Shown one piece after another: positions 1 through 8,452 of a DNA stretch of 64,000 nucleotides; the first letter of the stretch is position 1, and every line of letters starts with the position of its first letter. The notes below the pieces were generated by a model. It searched no databases, was not told the origin of the DNA, and was given only the letters and a program-made list of their open reading frames with translations. Source of the stretch: Lachnospiraceae bacterium (lineage in GTDB: Bacteria; Bacillota; Clostridia; Lachnospirales; Lachnospiraceae); assembly GCA_024695145.1 (NCBI GenBank), contig JAILIS010000047.1, positions 80,759 to 144,758 of the forward strand. The letters run 5' to 3'. The position numbers and the translations under genes are program-made.

Positions 1-1128
1 GGGCAGGTGGCTCTGTCGGTATCGATAACGGTGATCATCACGGACCTTGTGACATATTTAGAACTTTCGATAATGAAGACCAATGAGGCCAATAACCCGA
101 CGTTCCGGCTCGAGAACATAGGGATACTGTTTCTTGTCTTCATCATACAGATATTGCTGGTGTGCCTGCTGTCATATGCGGGAGAAGCCTTCTATTTCTG
201 GATCAATCCGAAGGAAAAATGCCTTATCATCACATCGGATGAGACCGATGCCCGCCGTGTGGCCATGGCACTTTCGTCTTTTGAGAAAAAGTACGAGGTT
301 GAAGATATAACATCATACACCGATCCCGGCCTTGAGAGCAAAATGGTGGCTGCCGATACGGTTGTCCTTTATGAACTTCCGGTGGATGAGCGCACGAAGA
401 TAGTTGATTTTTGCTACAAAAATCTTAAGAACATATATTTCAATCCGCATATAGCCGATATTCTCGAACAGAATTCGCGTTCGGTCATAGTCGATGACAT
501 CTCTCTCTTTTCAACAAGATACCACATGATCACTTTTGAGGAACGCCTTGTCAAAAGATTCATGGATACGTTCATATCTCTCGTCGCACTCATAATTACC
601 AGCCCGATAATACTGATCTCCGCCATCTGCATCAAGAAACAGGACGGCGGAAGCGTATTTTTCAGGCAGAAGCGCGCTACTGTCCACGGAAAGGTATTTG
701 AGATAATCAAGTTCCGGACGATGCATGAAAATGTCGAAAATTTCTCTTCTACGGAAGGCGACGAGCGGATAACAAAGGTCGGAAGGATCCTTCGCAAGTA
801 CAGGATCGATGAGCTGCCTCAGTTTGTGAACATTTTAAAGGGAGATATGAGTCTGGTGGGGCCAAGACCCGAGATGCTCGAGAATGTGGAGGATTATGAG
901 AAGGATCTTCCGGAGTTTCGTTACAGGCTCCGTATGAAGGCCGGTCTTACGGGTTATGCCCAGATCTACGGCAAATACAACACATCTTCAAGGGACAAGC
1001 TGATGCTCGACCTTATGTATATAGAAAACTACTCACTGCTTCGGGATGCCCAGCTGCTGTTTCAGACTGTGCTCGTACTGTTCAAGGCCGAAGACAGCAC
1101 CGAGGCTTTCAGGACGGAAAAGAAATGA
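1..1128 (+). CDS. Polyprenyl-phosphate sugar-phosphate transferase, 5' end cut by the window
   Basis: The reading frame is open to base 1, so the GTG at base 7 is probably not the real start and the N-terminal membrane helices lie outside. What remains has a helix near the start, a CoA-binding-like middle region, then a bacterial sugar transferase domain: a membrane hairpin, FFRQKRATVHGKVFEIIKFRTM, RIDELPQFVNILKGDMSLVGPRPEM and GLTGYAQIYGKYN. Family members attach a sugar phosphate to undecaprenyl phosphate at the membrane, the first step of glycan assembly. It overlaps the next glycosyltransferase by ATGA. A second, complete member of the family lies at 31,675. The sugar it uses cannot be told from sequence. 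Confidence 0.9.
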   Translation, partial: GQVALSVSITVIITDLVTYLELSIMKTNEANNPTFRLENIGILFLVFIIQILLVCLLSYAGEAFYFWINPKEKCLIITSDETDARRVAMALSSFEKKYEVEDITSYTDPGLESKMVAADTVVLYELPVDERTKIVDFCYKNLKNIYFNPHIADILEQNSRSVIVDDISLFSTRYHMITFEERLVKRFMDTFISLVALIITSPIILISAICIKKQDGGSVFFRQKRATVHGKVFEIIKFRTMHENVENFSSTEGDERITKVGRILRKYRIDELPQFVNILKGDMSLVGPRPEMLENVEDYEKDLPEFRYRLRMKAGLTGYAQIYGKYNTSSRDKLMLDLMYIENYSLLRDAQLLFQTVLVLFKAEDSTEAFRTEKK

Positions 1129-1874
1129 GCGAAGACCGCGTAAAAATCTCCATAGTTACGGTTTCGTTCGATTCCGCCGCAACAATAGCCGATACGATAA
1201 GATCCGTGCTCGGTCAGACGTACCCGCCGTTTGAATACATAATCATGGACGGGGGATCAAAGGATTCTACGCTCGATGTGATCGAAGGGTTCAGGGATGA
1301 ATTCGAACAAAAAGGCATCGCGCTTATCGTTACAAGCGAAAAAGATGAAGGTATGTATGATGCGATGAATAAAGGCATCGCAGCATCATCCGGAGACATA
1401 GTCGGTATTATCAACAGCGACGACTGGTATGAAAAAGACGCTCTTGAAACGGTCGCGGACACATACTTAAAAACGGGGTTTGACCTGTTTTATGCCGATC
1501 TTCGAATGGTTTTTCCGGACGGCAGAAGTTTTGTGAAGCATTCACGTAACCGCTCATATGCCACGAGCCGCGACTGGAATCACCCGACTACCTTCATCAC
1601 GCGAAGCATATACGAAAACAACAGATACAGAAACGATACGCTGCATGATGATTATGATCTTATCCTGCGGCTGAAGAAACAGAATGTGAAGACGGTTGTC
1701 GTAAATAAAGTACTGGCGGATTTCAGGATGAACGGAGTCAGTCACAACAGATCGTTATCCAAGGCTTTGTCCCGGATAAAGATAAAATATAAAATATACA
1801 GGCAGAACGGATACGGCCGGTACTATATTTTCGAATGCATGATCGTTGAGCTCGGAAAACTGGTCATAGGATAG
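1125..1874 (+). CDS. Glycosyltransferase family 2 (WcaA-like)
   Basis: Compact 249-residue GT-A fold enzyme. The N-terminus reads ISIVTVSFDSAATIADTIRS with the usual QTYPPFEYIIMDGGSKDST strand-turn, and the metal-binding acidic motif is in GIINSDDWYEKDA near residue 100. Members transfer a sugar from a nucleotide donor to a lipid-linked acceptor at the inner face of the membrane. The start overlaps the previous stop (ATGA), so translational coupling is likely. There is no membrane segment. It resembles the 270-residue transferase at 60,353 in layout. Donor and linkage are unknown. Confidence 0.88.
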   Translation: MSEDRVKISIVTVSFDSAATIADTIRSVLGQTYPPFEYIIMDGGSKDSTLDVIEGFRDEFEQKGIALIVTSEKDEGMYDAMNKGIAASSGDIVGIINSDDWYEKDALETVADTYLKTGFDLFYADLRMVFPDGRSFVKHSRNRSYATSRDWNHPTTFITRSIYENNRYRNDTLHDDYDLILRLKKQNVKTVVVNKVLADFRMNGVSHNRSLSKALSRIKIKYKIYRQNGYGRYYIFECMIVELGKLVIG

Positions 1875-3062
1875 ATGAAAACAGTCACTTTTTTCTCAAA
1901 TTATTTCAATCATCACCAGCGCGCTCTCTGTGATGCTTTCCATGCCCTGCTTGGGGATGGTTTTACTTTTGTTGAGACAATGCCGATGGAATCTTTCCGC
2001 TCGGGAATGGGGTGGGACTCTACACCTCCCGGCTATGTGCTCAGGACTTATGAGAGCAGCGAAAACGAAGAGAGGGCAAAAGAACTTGCCCTGTCATCGG
2101 ATCTTGTGATAATGGGTACTGCGCCCGAATATTACATAGAACCGAGGCTTGATGCCGACAGGATCATCTTCAGGTATTCGGAACGCCCGTTAAAGGAAGG
2201 CTTTATCAAGTTCTTCATTCCGCGTCTTACCCGGAAATATATCCATCTGCATGTCAGAAACAAAAACAAACGGATATACATACTGGCTGCAAGCGCATTT
2301 ACATCATATGATTTTAAGAAGATGTTCGGAAGCTATCCGGATAAGTGCTATAAGTTCGCATATTTTCCGAAGCTCATGACATATGATTACGATAAGCTTT
2401 ACGATAAAAAGAAAGAAATCGCCGAAAAAGCCGGCGCCGTGACCGTATTGTGGGAGGGCAGGATGATAAGGCTCAAGCGCGCGGATCTTCTGATAAAAGC
2501 GGTTGCGCAGCTCAGAAAAAAAGGATATGAGCTGCGGCTTAAGCTCATAGGCGACGGAGACAGGAAGGATGCGCTCATAAAGCTTACCCGGAAGCTCAGG
2601 ATCGATGACATAGTGACTTTTGAAGGATTTCTTTCGCCCGATGAGGCAAGGCTGCGTATGGAGAATGCCCAGATATATGTTATGACGAGCAACTTCCTTG
2701 AAGGGTGGGGTTCTGTGATATATGAAGCCCTTAACGCAGGATGTGCCGTTGTGGCAAGCCATGCCTGCGGCGCCACCCCGTGGCTCGTCAGTGACAAAAG
2801 GACAGGGCTTGTATTTGAATCGGGAAGTGTAAGAAGCCTTGCCGCAAAGCTTGAAATGCTCCTTAAAGACGAAGGCATGCGGTATGACCTCGGTCAGCGC
2901 GCGTACGAACAGATGAGAGATATCTGGAATCCGCATGTTGCAGCAGAACGCGTCATAAAACTGTGCGATGCGCTTGAAGCGGGAGGTGATACCCTGTACA
3001 CCGACGGGCCGTGCTCGAAAGCGCAGATCATTAAAAATGACTGGTATCGGGACATATCATAG
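1875..3062 (+). CDS. Glycosyltransferase, GT4 family (group 1)
   Basis: A GT-B fold retaining glycosyltransferase of 395 residues. The C-terminal Rossmann half shows VLWEGRMIRLKRADLLIKAV and the donor-binding stretch ending in EGWGSVIYEALNAGCAVVAS, matching the E-x7-E signature of GT4 enzymes. The start ATG directly follows the previous TAG, and the next gene begins right after its own stop, so it sits inside one operon. Role: extension of the lipid-linked repeat unit in the cytoplasm. Donor sugar unknown. Confidence 0.87.
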   Translation: MKTVTFFSNYFNHHQRALCDAFHALLGDGFTFVETMPMESFRSGMGWDSTPPGYVLRTYESSENEERAKELALSSDLVIMGTAPEYYIEPRLDADRIIFRYSERPLKEGFIKFFIPRLTRKYIHLHVRNKNKRIYILAASAFTSYDFKKMFGSYPDKCYKFAYFPKLMTYDYDKLYDKKKEIAEKAGAVTVLWEGRMIRLKRADLLIKAVAQLRKKGYELRLKLIGDGDRKDALIKLTRKLRIDDIVTFEGFLSPDEARLRMENAQIYVMTSNFLEGWGSVIYEALNAGCAVVASHACGATPWLVSDKRTGLVFESGSVRSLAAKLEMLLKDEGMRYDLGQRAYEQMRDIWNPHVAAERVIKLCDALEAGGDTLYTDGPCSKAQIIKNDWYRDIS

Positions 3063-4226
3063 ATGGAAGCACGTAAACGGACAATACTATATCTCATGGA
3101 GTATCCCATAGATCTTCCCGGAGGAGGTCAGGAATCCACCAAGACACTGTGCGAAGGACTTGTAAAAGACTCGCGGTTTGCACCTGTTGTAGCGTGTCCG
3201 TCGCTGCTGACACATGATATTTCCGACTATCCGTTTAAGATCGTCTGCTATCCTTCCGATGAGAACAGGGAGCTTTCGAAGATCAGAAGGATAAAGAACT
3301 TTCTTTTGAGGATCGCTCATTTTAAACGGATCATAAGGGAAGTCAGCCCGGACCTGATCCATGTGTCCATGTCGGAATCGCTCATAACCTTCGGGGCGCT
3401 CAGAGTCCCGGGATCATTCAAAAACATCCCTTTTGTGTACACCGACAGGGGTCTTCGCTTCGGGTACAGAAAGCATTCGCTTATATGCATAAAAGCCACG
3501 ATGAAAAGAGCGGCGAGAATGCTGACGACGACCCGTTACAATGCCTCTTTGTGGGATGATCTGTCTGTCCCGGTCACCGTGATACCAAATACGATCAGCA
3601 GTGCGTTTAACGATTATGACCCGAAAAAGCGCAGTCTGATGCGGGGAAAATACGATGTGGACGATGACGTGACGGTCATCGGATTTGCCGGAAGGATATC
3701 GGAAGAAAAGAACTGGGAAAAGGTTCCGGATGTGGTAAGAGCCATATCGGAGGCAGGCATAAAGATAAAAGTCGCGCTCGTGCTTTCCGTATACGAGAGC
3801 ACGGATGAGAAGACGGCAGAGAACATACGAAGCGGTATTGCCGGCATTGTCGGCAAAGAGAATCTTATCTATATGCAGGATCTCGATCAGAAGGAGATAT
3901 CCGCCTATTACTATCTTGTTGATTTTTTCATAATGACAAGCAGCTTCGAGTCCTTCGGAAAGGCCGCGGTTGAGGCCATGAGCAGGAAATGCGTTGTCCT
4001 CTCGACGGCTGTCGGAGGACTTCCCGAGGTTATCGGGAAAAAAGATGATCTATACGACATGGAAGATCTCGGCCGTCTTACCGACAGGATAAGACAGCTC
4101 CTCGATGACGAAGATGCCATGGAGCGGGAGCGGCAGATGTTTTATGAAAGGTATAAGGACAATTATACCGAAGATAAAAATATTGAAGGTCATATAAAGG
4201 TTTATGAAGAAATACTCGGCAGATAA
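3063..4226 (+). CDS. Glycosyltransferase, GT4 family (group 1)
   Basis: A second GT-B enzyme, 387 residues. It begins YLMEYPIDLPGGGQEST, with the glycine-rich donor loop typical of the N-terminal half, and later shows VIGFAGRISEEKNWEKV and SSFESFGKAAVEAMSRKCVVLSTAVGGLPEV, the E-x7-E donor site. It lies between another GT4 enzyme and the flippase gene, which it overlaps by 23 bases. It is likely one of the cytoplasmic steps building the oligosaccharide that the flippase translocates. Confidence 0.87.
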   Translation: MEARKRTILYLMEYPIDLPGGGQESTKTLCEGLVKDSRFAPVVACPSLLTHDISDYPFKIVCYPSDENRELSKIRRIKNFLLRIAHFKRIIREVSPDLIHVSMSESLITFGALRVPGSFKNIPFVYTDRGLRFGYRKHSLICIKATMKRAARMLTTTRYNASLWDDLSVPVTVIPNTISSAFNDYDPKKRSLMRGKYDVDDDVTVIGFAGRISEEKNWEKVPDVVRAISEAGIKIKVALVLSVYESTDEKTAENIRSGIAGIVGKENLIYMQDLDQKEISAYYYLVDFFIMTSSFESFGKAAVEAMSRKCVVLSTAVGGLPEVIGKKDDLYDMEDLGRLTDRIRQLLDDEDAMERERQMFYERYKDNYTEDKNIEGHIKVYEEILGR

Positions 4227-5655
4227 AACTTCAAACGTTCTGTCATCTTTCCTGGAATACTTCTACGGTAATTTTGTCGTACTTATCCTGGGCTTTGTTT
4301 CGCTTCCCCTTATGACAAGGCTGCTCTCCACAGGGGAGTACGGACGCACGAATCTGTTCCTGTCCGCAGTGTCCGTCATATACATATTTGCGATACTCGG
4401 ACTTGACCAGTCGTACATCAGGTACTATTACAACGAAAACGTTGATACGAGAAAACTGTTTACGCAGTGTCTGCGGATGCCCGTCATACTTGTGTGTTTT
4501 CTCACTCTGATATATTTTGCGTTCGCGGACCGTTTTAACATGCTGCTCTTTGAAAGAAGCGGTACGGATATAACGCTACTCGTCATAGGGTATACGGTAA
4601 CATCGGTATTTGAGAGATTTCTTTTTCTCGATATAAGGATGAGACAGAGAGGAAAGCTTTATTCCAATCTGAACATAGCCACGAAAGTGCTGAACATTCT
4701 TTTTATCGTTGCGTTCGTATACATCCTCGGAGATGATTTCAGGGTGGGCCTGTATGCACAGACACTGCCTCTTATGATAATAACCCTCGGGCTGCTGATC
4801 GCATTCATCCGAAAAGGCCGCGGATATACCGGCAGAGCGCATACGGTCACGGAAAAGGAACTTCTGACCTACGGCATTCCTTTTGTTCCGATGCTTTTGA
4901 TGGAATGGCTCTTATCTTCCATGGATAAATGGTCCATCAGGTTTCTGAACGATTTTCAGGAAACGGGAGTGTATTCTTCCGCCATGCAGATCATGACGAT
5001 ACTGCTCACCCTGAAGATCACGTATGTCGCATTCTGGGCACCGATAGCGGTAAAAAAATATGAGCAGGAGGACGAGGATACCGCAAAGGATTTTTTCGCC
5101 GACATATTCCTGAAAGTACAGTTTTTATGCCTTCTTGCGGCGTTCGGTCTTACCGCTTTCCGCAGCATTATAATACTCATCCTGGGGGAAAAATACCGCA
5201 GTGCATCCGCCATAATACCGTTCCTGTCGCTGATGCCGGTGCTTTCGATCCTGTTTGAGATGACCGGCCAGGGGATAAAGTTTAAAAAGAAGCCGGTGTA
5301 TTTCAATTATGCCTCAGCCGTTGCCATATGCTGCAATCTGGTCGGAAATCTTGTGCTCGTTCCGCGCTATAAGGGCGTCGGTGCGGCTGTAGCAACAGCC
5401 TTTACCTATATAGTCTATTTTGCGATCGGGACATATTTTGCCCAGAAATGCTATCCCGTAAAATATGATCTTGCGCCCCTGATCATATCCGTCGCTGTGT
5501 ATGTTATATATGCAGGGTTCGCTACGGTTACGCAAAATGAATGGATGAACGTGCTCACAGGTGTTATACTGATCATCGGACTGATGATACTGAACAGGAA
5601 GACCGTTGCCGCCCTGTGGGGTTACTGCATGGATTTTATCAAACAGAGGAAATAA
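4204..5655 (+). CDS. Wzx-type polysaccharide flippase (MOP superfamily)
   Basis: A 483-residue polytopic membrane protein with about 12-14 hydrophobic segments. The start region (FLEYFYGNFVVLILGFVSLPLMTRLLSTGEYG) carries the LPLMTRLLSTGEYG signature common to Wzx/RfbX proteins. Members flip undecaprenyl-linked oligosaccharides across the cytoplasmic membrane. Its ATG lies 23 bases inside the preceding gene, and a GT-rich neighbourhood supports the function. The presence of a flippase and, further on, an ABC exporter suggests at least two glycans are made from this locus. No Wzy polymerase was recognised beside it. Confidence 0.88.
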   Translation: MKKYSADKTSNVLSSFLEYFYGNFVVLILGFVSLPLMTRLLSTGEYGRTNLFLSAVSVIYIFAILGLDQSYIRYYYNENVDTRKLFTQCLRMPVILVCFLTLIYFAFADRFNMLLFERSGTDITLLVIGYTVTSVFERFLFLDIRMRQRGKLYSNLNIATKVLNILFIVAFVYILGDDFRVGLYAQTLPLMIITLGLLIAFIRKGRGYTGRAHTVTEKELLTYGIPFVPMLLMEWLLSSMDKWSIRFLNDFQETGVYSSAMQIMTILLTLKITYVAFWAPIAVKKYEQEDEDTAKDFFADIFLKVQFLCLLAAFGLTAFRSIIILILGEKYRSASAIIPFLSLMPVLSILFEMTGQGIKFKKKPVYFNYASAVAICCNLVGNLVLVPRYKGVGAAVATAFTYIVYFAIGTYFAQKCYPVKYDLAPLIISVAVYVIYAGFATVTQNEWMNVLTGVILIIGLMILNRKTVAALWGYCMDFIKQRK

Positions 5656-5658
5656 ACG

Positions 5659-6393
5659 TTGGCGCTAACAGTCAATGCCGATGATTTCGGCTTCAGCGAA
5701 AGTGTGAATACGGCCATAGCGGAGGCTTTTGCAAAAAAGCTCATTGACAGGACAACGCTGATGGCCAATATGCCGTGTGCCCGGAAGGCCATGGAGCTTG
5801 CCCGTAAGGAAGGTTTTTCGGACAAAGTCGGGATCCACGTAAATCTTACATCCGGACATCCGCTTGTTGAAGAGCTTTCAAAAGATGCCGTGATGTGCGA
5901 TCCGGCCGGAGAATTTTCGGCTGATTTTGCAAGAAATATGAAGACACGGTTTCATCTTCCGAAAGAGACCTCATCACTTGTCGAGAAGGAGATAAGGGCC
6001 CAGTTTGATATGTATCGCGAGCTTGGTGGTACGCTCTGGCATGTGGATTCGCATCACTATGTCCATACGGACCCGTCGATCTGGAAGATACTTAAGAAAG
6101 TCATTAAGGATTATCCGGTAACTTCGGTAAGACTGACGAGAAACATGTTTACCGGCGGCAGCAGGCTGATGCATATATACAAGAGCATGCTGAACCGGTC
6201 GATAAGGCGGTTTTGTGCCGGTGATCCCGTGTATTTCGGATCCGCAGAGGATTACGCATCATATTTTGCCGATCCGGCAGCCGCATCCGCAAAGTATGAC
6301 ATCGAGGTGATGGTCCACCCCGTTTATGACGAGAGCGGAACGCTGTGCGATATTTACCATGAAAAGTATCACAAATTGACTCAACTGCATTGA
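5659..6393 (+). CDS. YdjC/ChbG-family carbohydrate deacetylase
   Basis: The first residues LTVNADDFGFSESVNTAI carry the metal-binding Asp-Asp motif of YdjC/HpnK deacetylases; the later histidines are visible in HVDSHHYVHTDPS and VMVHPVYDE. Family enzymes remove acetyl groups from N-acetylated sugars. The start is TTG, preceded by AGAGGA about 8 bases upstream; no better ATG exists before the conserved motif. It ends 45 bases before the probable rfbB start and may trim an amino sugar of the glycan or its lipid-linked intermediate. Confidence 0.85.
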   Translation: MALTVNADDFGFSESVNTAIAEAFAKKLIDRTTLMANMPCARKAMELARKEGFSDKVGIHVNLTSGHPLVEELSKDAVMCDPAGEFSADFARNMKTRFHLPKETSSLVEKEIRAQFDMYRELGGTLWHVDSHHYVHTDPSIWKILKKVIKDYPVTSVRLTRNMFTGGSRLMHIYKSMLNRSIRRFCAGDPVYFGSAEDYASYFADPAAASAKYDIEVMVHPVYDESGTLCDIYHEKYHKLTQLH

Positions 6394-6438
6394 CGTTAAA
6401 ATATTGTTATGTTAACATATTCGAGGAAGGGGAACATA
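6376..6438 (+). promoter_or_regulatory. Possible internal promoter and palindrome before rfbB
   Basis: TTGACG at 6390-6395 is followed after 17 bases by TAACAT at 6413-6418, a 4-of-6 match to a -10 box. The -10 overlaps a perfect 12-base palindrome, TATGTTAACATA (6408-6419), which could be an operator. The ribosome binding site AGGAAGGGGA follows before the ATG at 6439. This would let the dTDP-rhamnose genes be expressed apart from the upstream genes. Confidence 0.35.
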
Positions 6439-7512
6439 ATGAAAACATATCTTGTAACCGGAGGAGCCGGCTTCATAGGTTCCAATTTTATCCATTACAT
6501 GTTTGACAGATACGGCGATGACATAAAGATCATCAATGTCGATCTTCTGACATATGCGGGTAATCTTGAGAATCTTTCCGATGTAAAGAACAATCCGAAC
6601 TATTCGTTTGTAAAGGCGGATATCTGCGATAAGGTTGAGATATCGAAGATTTTTGCCGATAATGATATTGACAGCGTGGTTCATTTTGCTGCCGAGTCAC
6701 ACGTGGACAGGAGCATTAAAGACCCCGAGGTCTTTGCGCGCACAAATGTCATAGGTACACTTAACATGCTCAACTGTGCCAAAGAGGCATGGGAGACGAA
6801 CGACGGTTTTAAGGAGGGAAAGAGGTTCCTCCACGTTTCGACCGATGAAGTGTACGGTTCATTAACGGAAGAAGGTACGTATTTTTACGAGACGACGCCC
6901 TATGATCCCCACAGCCCGTATTCGGCGAGCAAGGCATCGTCTGATTTTCTCGTTAAGGCTTATGTGGATACGTACGGTTTTCCGGCGCTGATCACGAACT
7001 GCAGTAACAATTACGGACCGTACCAGTTCCCGGAAAAGCTCATACCGCTCATAATCAACAACGTGCTCACGGGGAAGAAGCTTCCGGTGTACGGAGACGG
7101 CAAAAATGTGCGTGACTGGCTCTATGTCATGGATCATGCCAAGGCCATAGACATGGTCATCGAAAAGGGCCGGATCGGCGAGAAATACAATGTCGGCGGT
7201 CATAATGAAAAACAGAACATAGAGATCGTAAAGATCATTATAGACACGATAAAGGAAATGCTTCCCGAAGACGACGAGCGTCAGGCACATATCAATTATG
7301 ACCTGATAACATACGTGGAAGACCGGAAAGGGCATGACAGACGGTATGCCATAGCTCCCGACAAGATCAGATCCGAGATAGGATGGGAGCCCGATACGAT
7401 GTTTGCCGAAGGGATAAAGCTTACGATACGCTGGTACTTCGACCATACCGAGTGGATGGAGCACGTGACCAGCGGTGATTATCAGAAATACTACGAGGAA
7501 ATGTATAAATGA
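6439..7512 (+). CDS. rfbB: dTDP-glucose 4,6-dehydratase
   Basis: Extended SDR enzyme converting dTDP-glucose to dTDP-4-keto-6-deoxyglucose, second step of dTDP-rhamnose synthesis in the cytoplasm. It starts [17 protein letters not shown] (NAD-binding GxxGxxG) and has [20 protein letters not shown] (catalytic Tyr-x3-Lys) and [17 protein letters not shown]. The ORF track begins 30 bases earlier, but the ATG at 6439 is preceded by a good AGGAAGGGGA site and gives the usual N-terminus of 357 residues. It overlaps rfbA by ATGA. Confidence 0.97.
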   Translation: MKTYLVTGGAGFIGSNFIHYMFDRYGDDIKIINVDLLTYAGNLENLSDVKNNPNYSFVKADICDKVEISKIFADNDIDSVVHFAAESHVDRSIKDPEVFARTNVIGTLNMLNCAKEAWETNDGFKEGKRFLHVSTDEVYGSLTEEGTYFYETTPYDPHSPYSASKASSDFLVKAYVDTYGFPALITNCSNNYGPYQFPEKLIPLIINNVLTGKKLPVYGDGKNVRDWLYVMDHAKAIDMVIEKGRIGEKYNVGGHNEKQNIEIVKIIIDTIKEMLPEDDERQAHINYDLITYVEDRKGHDRRYAIAPDKIRSEIGWEPDTMFAEGIKLTIRWYFDHTEWMEHVTSGDYQKYYEEMYK

Positions 7513-8378
7513 AAGGTATAATTCTTGCGGGAGGTTCCGGAACCAGACTGTATCCTCTCACAAAGGCGATGTCCAAGCAGATGATGCCGGTATACGACAA
7601 GCCGATGATCTATTATCCGCTGTCGATCCTGATGCTGGCCGGTATAAGGGAAATACTGATCATATCAACACCCCGCGATATTCCCGCATTTCAGGAGCTG
7701 TTCGGTGACGGCAGCCAGCTGGGTCTTGATATGTCTTATGCTGTTCAGGAAACTCCCAGAGGACTGGCGGACGCGTTCATTATCGGAGAGAAGTTCATAG
7801 GCAGCGACGGTGTTGCGCTGATACTCGGTGATAACATCTTCTACGGTCAGAGCTTCTCGAAAATACTGCGCGACGTGACGATGAGAGAAAAAGGCGCCAC
7901 CATTTTCGGATATTATGTAAGGGATCCGAAGGAATACGGGGTTGTGGAATTCGATGAGAACGGAAAGGCGATATCCATCGAGGAGAAGCCTGAAAAGCCC
8001 CGTTCCAACTACGCTGTCCCGGGACTGTATTTTTACGATAATGACGTTGTTGATATTGCAAAGAACGTTAAGCCCTCCGCAAGAGGTGAGATAGAGATAA
8101 CATCGGTAAACAACGTATATCTTGAGCGCGGAGATCTGTATGTGGAGACACTCGGACGCGGATTTGCGTGGCTTGATACAGGTAATCACGATATGCTTCT
8201 CGATGCGGCTGATTTTGTCAGGGCATTCCAGAAACGCCAGGGCATGTATATCTCATGCATAGAGGAGATAGCATACAGAAGAAACTTTATAGACAAAGAC
8301 CGGCTGCTTAAGCTGGCCGAGCCGCTTCTTAAAACGGATTACGGAAAGTATCTGGTGGACGTGGCGAACGGACTGTAG
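7509..8378 (+). CDS. rfbA: Glucose-1-phosphate thymidylyltransferase
   Basis: Makes dTDP-glucose from glucose 1-phosphate and dTTP, the committed step to dTDP-rhamnose. The signature [20 protein letters not shown] is at the N-terminus, followed by [16 protein letters not shown] and later [16 protein letters not shown]. Its 289 residues match the usual RmlA length. Coupled to rfbB by a 4-base overlap. The phosphoglucomutase at 20,523 could supply its substrate. Confidence 0.97.
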   Translation: MKGIILAGGSGTRLYPLTKAMSKQMMPVYDKPMIYYPLSILMLAGIREILIISTPRDIPAFQELFGDGSQLGLDMSYAVQETPRGLADAFIIGEKFIGSDGVALILGDNIFYGQSFSKILRDVTMREKGATIFGYYVRDPKEYGVVEFDENGKAISIEEKPEKPRSNYAVPGLYFYDNDVVDIAKNVKPSARGEIEITSVNNVYLERGDLYVETLGRGFAWLDTGNHDMLLDAADFVRAFQKRQGMYISCIEEIAYRRNFIDKDRLLKLAEPLLKTDYGKYLVDVANGL

Positions 8379-8383
8379 TTATG

Positions 8384-8408
8384 ATCCCCGGAAGAGGGAG
8401 CCGGGGAT
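8384..8408 (+). other. GC-rich hairpin between rfbA and the muramidase gene
   Basis: ATCCCCGG and CCGGGGAT form a perfect 8-base-pair stem around a 9-base loop six bases after the rfbA stop. There is no T run behind it, so it is not a convincing terminator; it may stabilise or process the upstream mRNA end. Confidence 0.5.
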
Positions 8409-8452
8409 GGGACATCTGATGACGTGGCTTTAATACGGGTAAGGGGAAAAAT